Assembly (NCBI RefSeq): GCF_008180865.1
Contig: NZ_VTEX01000002.1
Location: 1 to 64,000, forward strand
DNA: 64,000 bases
From: Rossellomorea aquimaris
Lineage (GTDB): Bacteria > Bacillota > Bacilli > Bacillales > Bacillaceae_B
Direction of reading: 5' to 3'
The notes beneath the pieces were generated by a model, which was not told where the DNA came from, did no database searches, and worked only from the letters and a program-made list of their open reading frames with translations. Position numbers and translations under genes: made by a program. Of the stretch, positions 63,297 through 64,000 are shown piece by piece; within the stretch, counting starts at the first letter, position 1; the number at the start of each line of letters is the position of its first letter.

Positions 63297-64000
63297 TTCT
63301 GTTCCTCCTTCTTTTTATGTACTAGTTTGTGAGGATTAAAGATTCCATTTGGATCTATGGCCATCTTGATTTTTTCCATGACCTTCAAAGCACCACCGTG
63401 TTCCCTCTGTTGATACTTCATCTTTCCGACCCCTACACCATGTTCACCTGTACATGTGCCATTTCGTTCAAGGGCATACTCCACAATTTGTTCGTTATAT
63501 ATTTCCGCTCTCTTCACCTCTTCATAGTCGTTTAAATCAATCATGAGTGATGTATGGTAATTTCCATCTCCCACATGTCCGAGGATTCCCCCTATCAAGT
63601 CTAATTCTTCCAGCCTTTTTCGTGCATGCTGCACGGCACCGGACAATTCTGAAATCGGCACACACACGTCTGTCACCATGAGCTTCCTTCCTGGATTTCC
63701 ATGTACATAAGCATAGGCAAGATTATGTCTCGCTTCCCACAATCTATTCCTACCTGCAGTGTCTTCTTCAAACACAATCTCTTCACAATTATGATCAGAC
63801 ATTATCTCTTTGGTGAATTCTACATCTTGTTGGAGACCTGCTTCATTACCATGAAACTCAAGAAAAAGAGTAGGTTTTTCTTTATAATCCGTCTCACTGA
63901 ATCGATTCACTTGTATCATCGATGGTTCATCCACCAGCTCCACTCTCGCAATTGGAATGCCGGCTTGTAAAATGGACACGACCGCTTCCACAGCATCATT
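63293..64000 (-). CDS. FAD-linked oxidase, C-terminal part (GlcD/D-lactate dehydrogenase type), partial
   Basis: The visible 235 residues are the FAD-oxidase C domain of the GlcD/VAO family: AVEAVVSILQAGIPIARVEL, then GILGHVGDGNYHTSL and NGTCTGEHGVGVGKMKY, ending NPNGIFNPHKLV-like (DPNGIFNPHKL). The GHVGDGN and GEHGVG blocks hold the substrate/flavin-contacting His residues. The frame is open to the window edge, so the FAD_binding_4 domain lies outside. It oxidises a D-2-hydroxyacid (glycolate or D-lactate class). Confidence 0.92.
   Translation of the reverse strand, partial: NDAVEAVVSILQAGIPIARVELVDEPSMIQVNRFSETDYKEKPTLFLEFHGNEAGLQQDVEFTKEIMSDHNCEEIVFEEDTAGRNRLWEARHNLAYAYVHGNPGRKLMVTDVCVPISELSGAVQHARKRLEELDLIGGILGHVGDGNYHTSLMIDLNDYEEVKRAEIYNEQIVEYALERNGTCTGEHGVGVGKMKYQQREHGGALKVMEKIKMAIDPNGIFNPHKLVHKKKEEQK

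Overview
The window looks like chromosome of an endospore-forming, low-GC Firmicute of the Bacillaceae (Bacillus in the broad sense). Three kinds of evidence support this. There are spore genes (gamma-type SASP sspE, sspK and yfhD/yfhE-type small proteins). Strong AGGAGG-type ribosome binding sites are everywhere, and sigma-A, sigma-B, CtsR, Fur and cre sites match Bacillus consensus. Most tellingly, the gene order rrn-ygxA-ygzB-perR-bcp-hemL-ygaE-ygaD-ygaC-ygaB-sspE-fabL-yfhS-mutY-yfhP-yfhJ-sspK-yfhH-recX-yfhF-yfhE-yfhD is the B. subtilis backbone order with insertions. The species cannot be fixed from sequence alone. No phage, plasmid, IS element, CRISPR array or tRNA was seen.

Layout. 1-454: 5' end of a 16S rRNA gene (minus strand) with tandem rrn promoters. 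455-9295: ygxA, ygzB, perR, corrinoid adenosyltransferase plus a 2-hydroxyacid dehydrogenase, bcp, a two-TM ion channel, a three-gene ABC-2 exporter and hemL. 9567-16656: ygaE and an App-type oligopeptide importer operon (appDFABC order), interrupted by a 126-bp tandem intergenic repeat. 16972-28858: ygaD to yfhD backbone with small spore genes. 28954-35709: a DoxX protein under Rex/Fnr-like operators, a UbiB-family kinase-like protein, a BmrA-type exporter overlapping an alkyltransferase-like (ATL) gene, and a HAD phosphatase. 35745-41949: stress block with clpE (CtsR boxes), a large catalase (sigma-B promoter) and a yhbD-bactofilin pair. 42121-49377: a phosphodiesterase, transporters, azoreductase and small membrane proteins, including a second ion channel. 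49534-54920: a CitA/CitB-like two-component system converging on a tripartite tricarboxylate transporter with a perfect cre site. 55147-57191: a Gly/His/Trp- and Tyr-Pro-rich protein behind a sigma-K-like promoter, a TerC protein and a DUF421 protein. 57225-62265: Fur-controlled flavin reductase and siderophore importer (yusV-yfiY-yfiZ-yfhA type). 62316-64000: BASS-family transporter and the 3' part of an FAD-linked oxidase.

The recurring theme is stress and redox/metal homeostasis (PerR, Bcp, catalase, ClpE, AzoR, Rex/Fnr sites, Fur regulon) around a sporulation-linked backbone. The most unusual features are non-coding. One is the exact 126-bp tandem repeat with a degenerate copy elsewhere. 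Another is a GAGGTCCGTCCCTC-type REP-like family with five intergenic copies or hairpins and one copy inside a coding region. The others are a long multibranched terminator between ygaC and ygaD and paired palindromes in front of yhbD. I did not find a convincing new multi-gene system; candidates are ranked in the findings.
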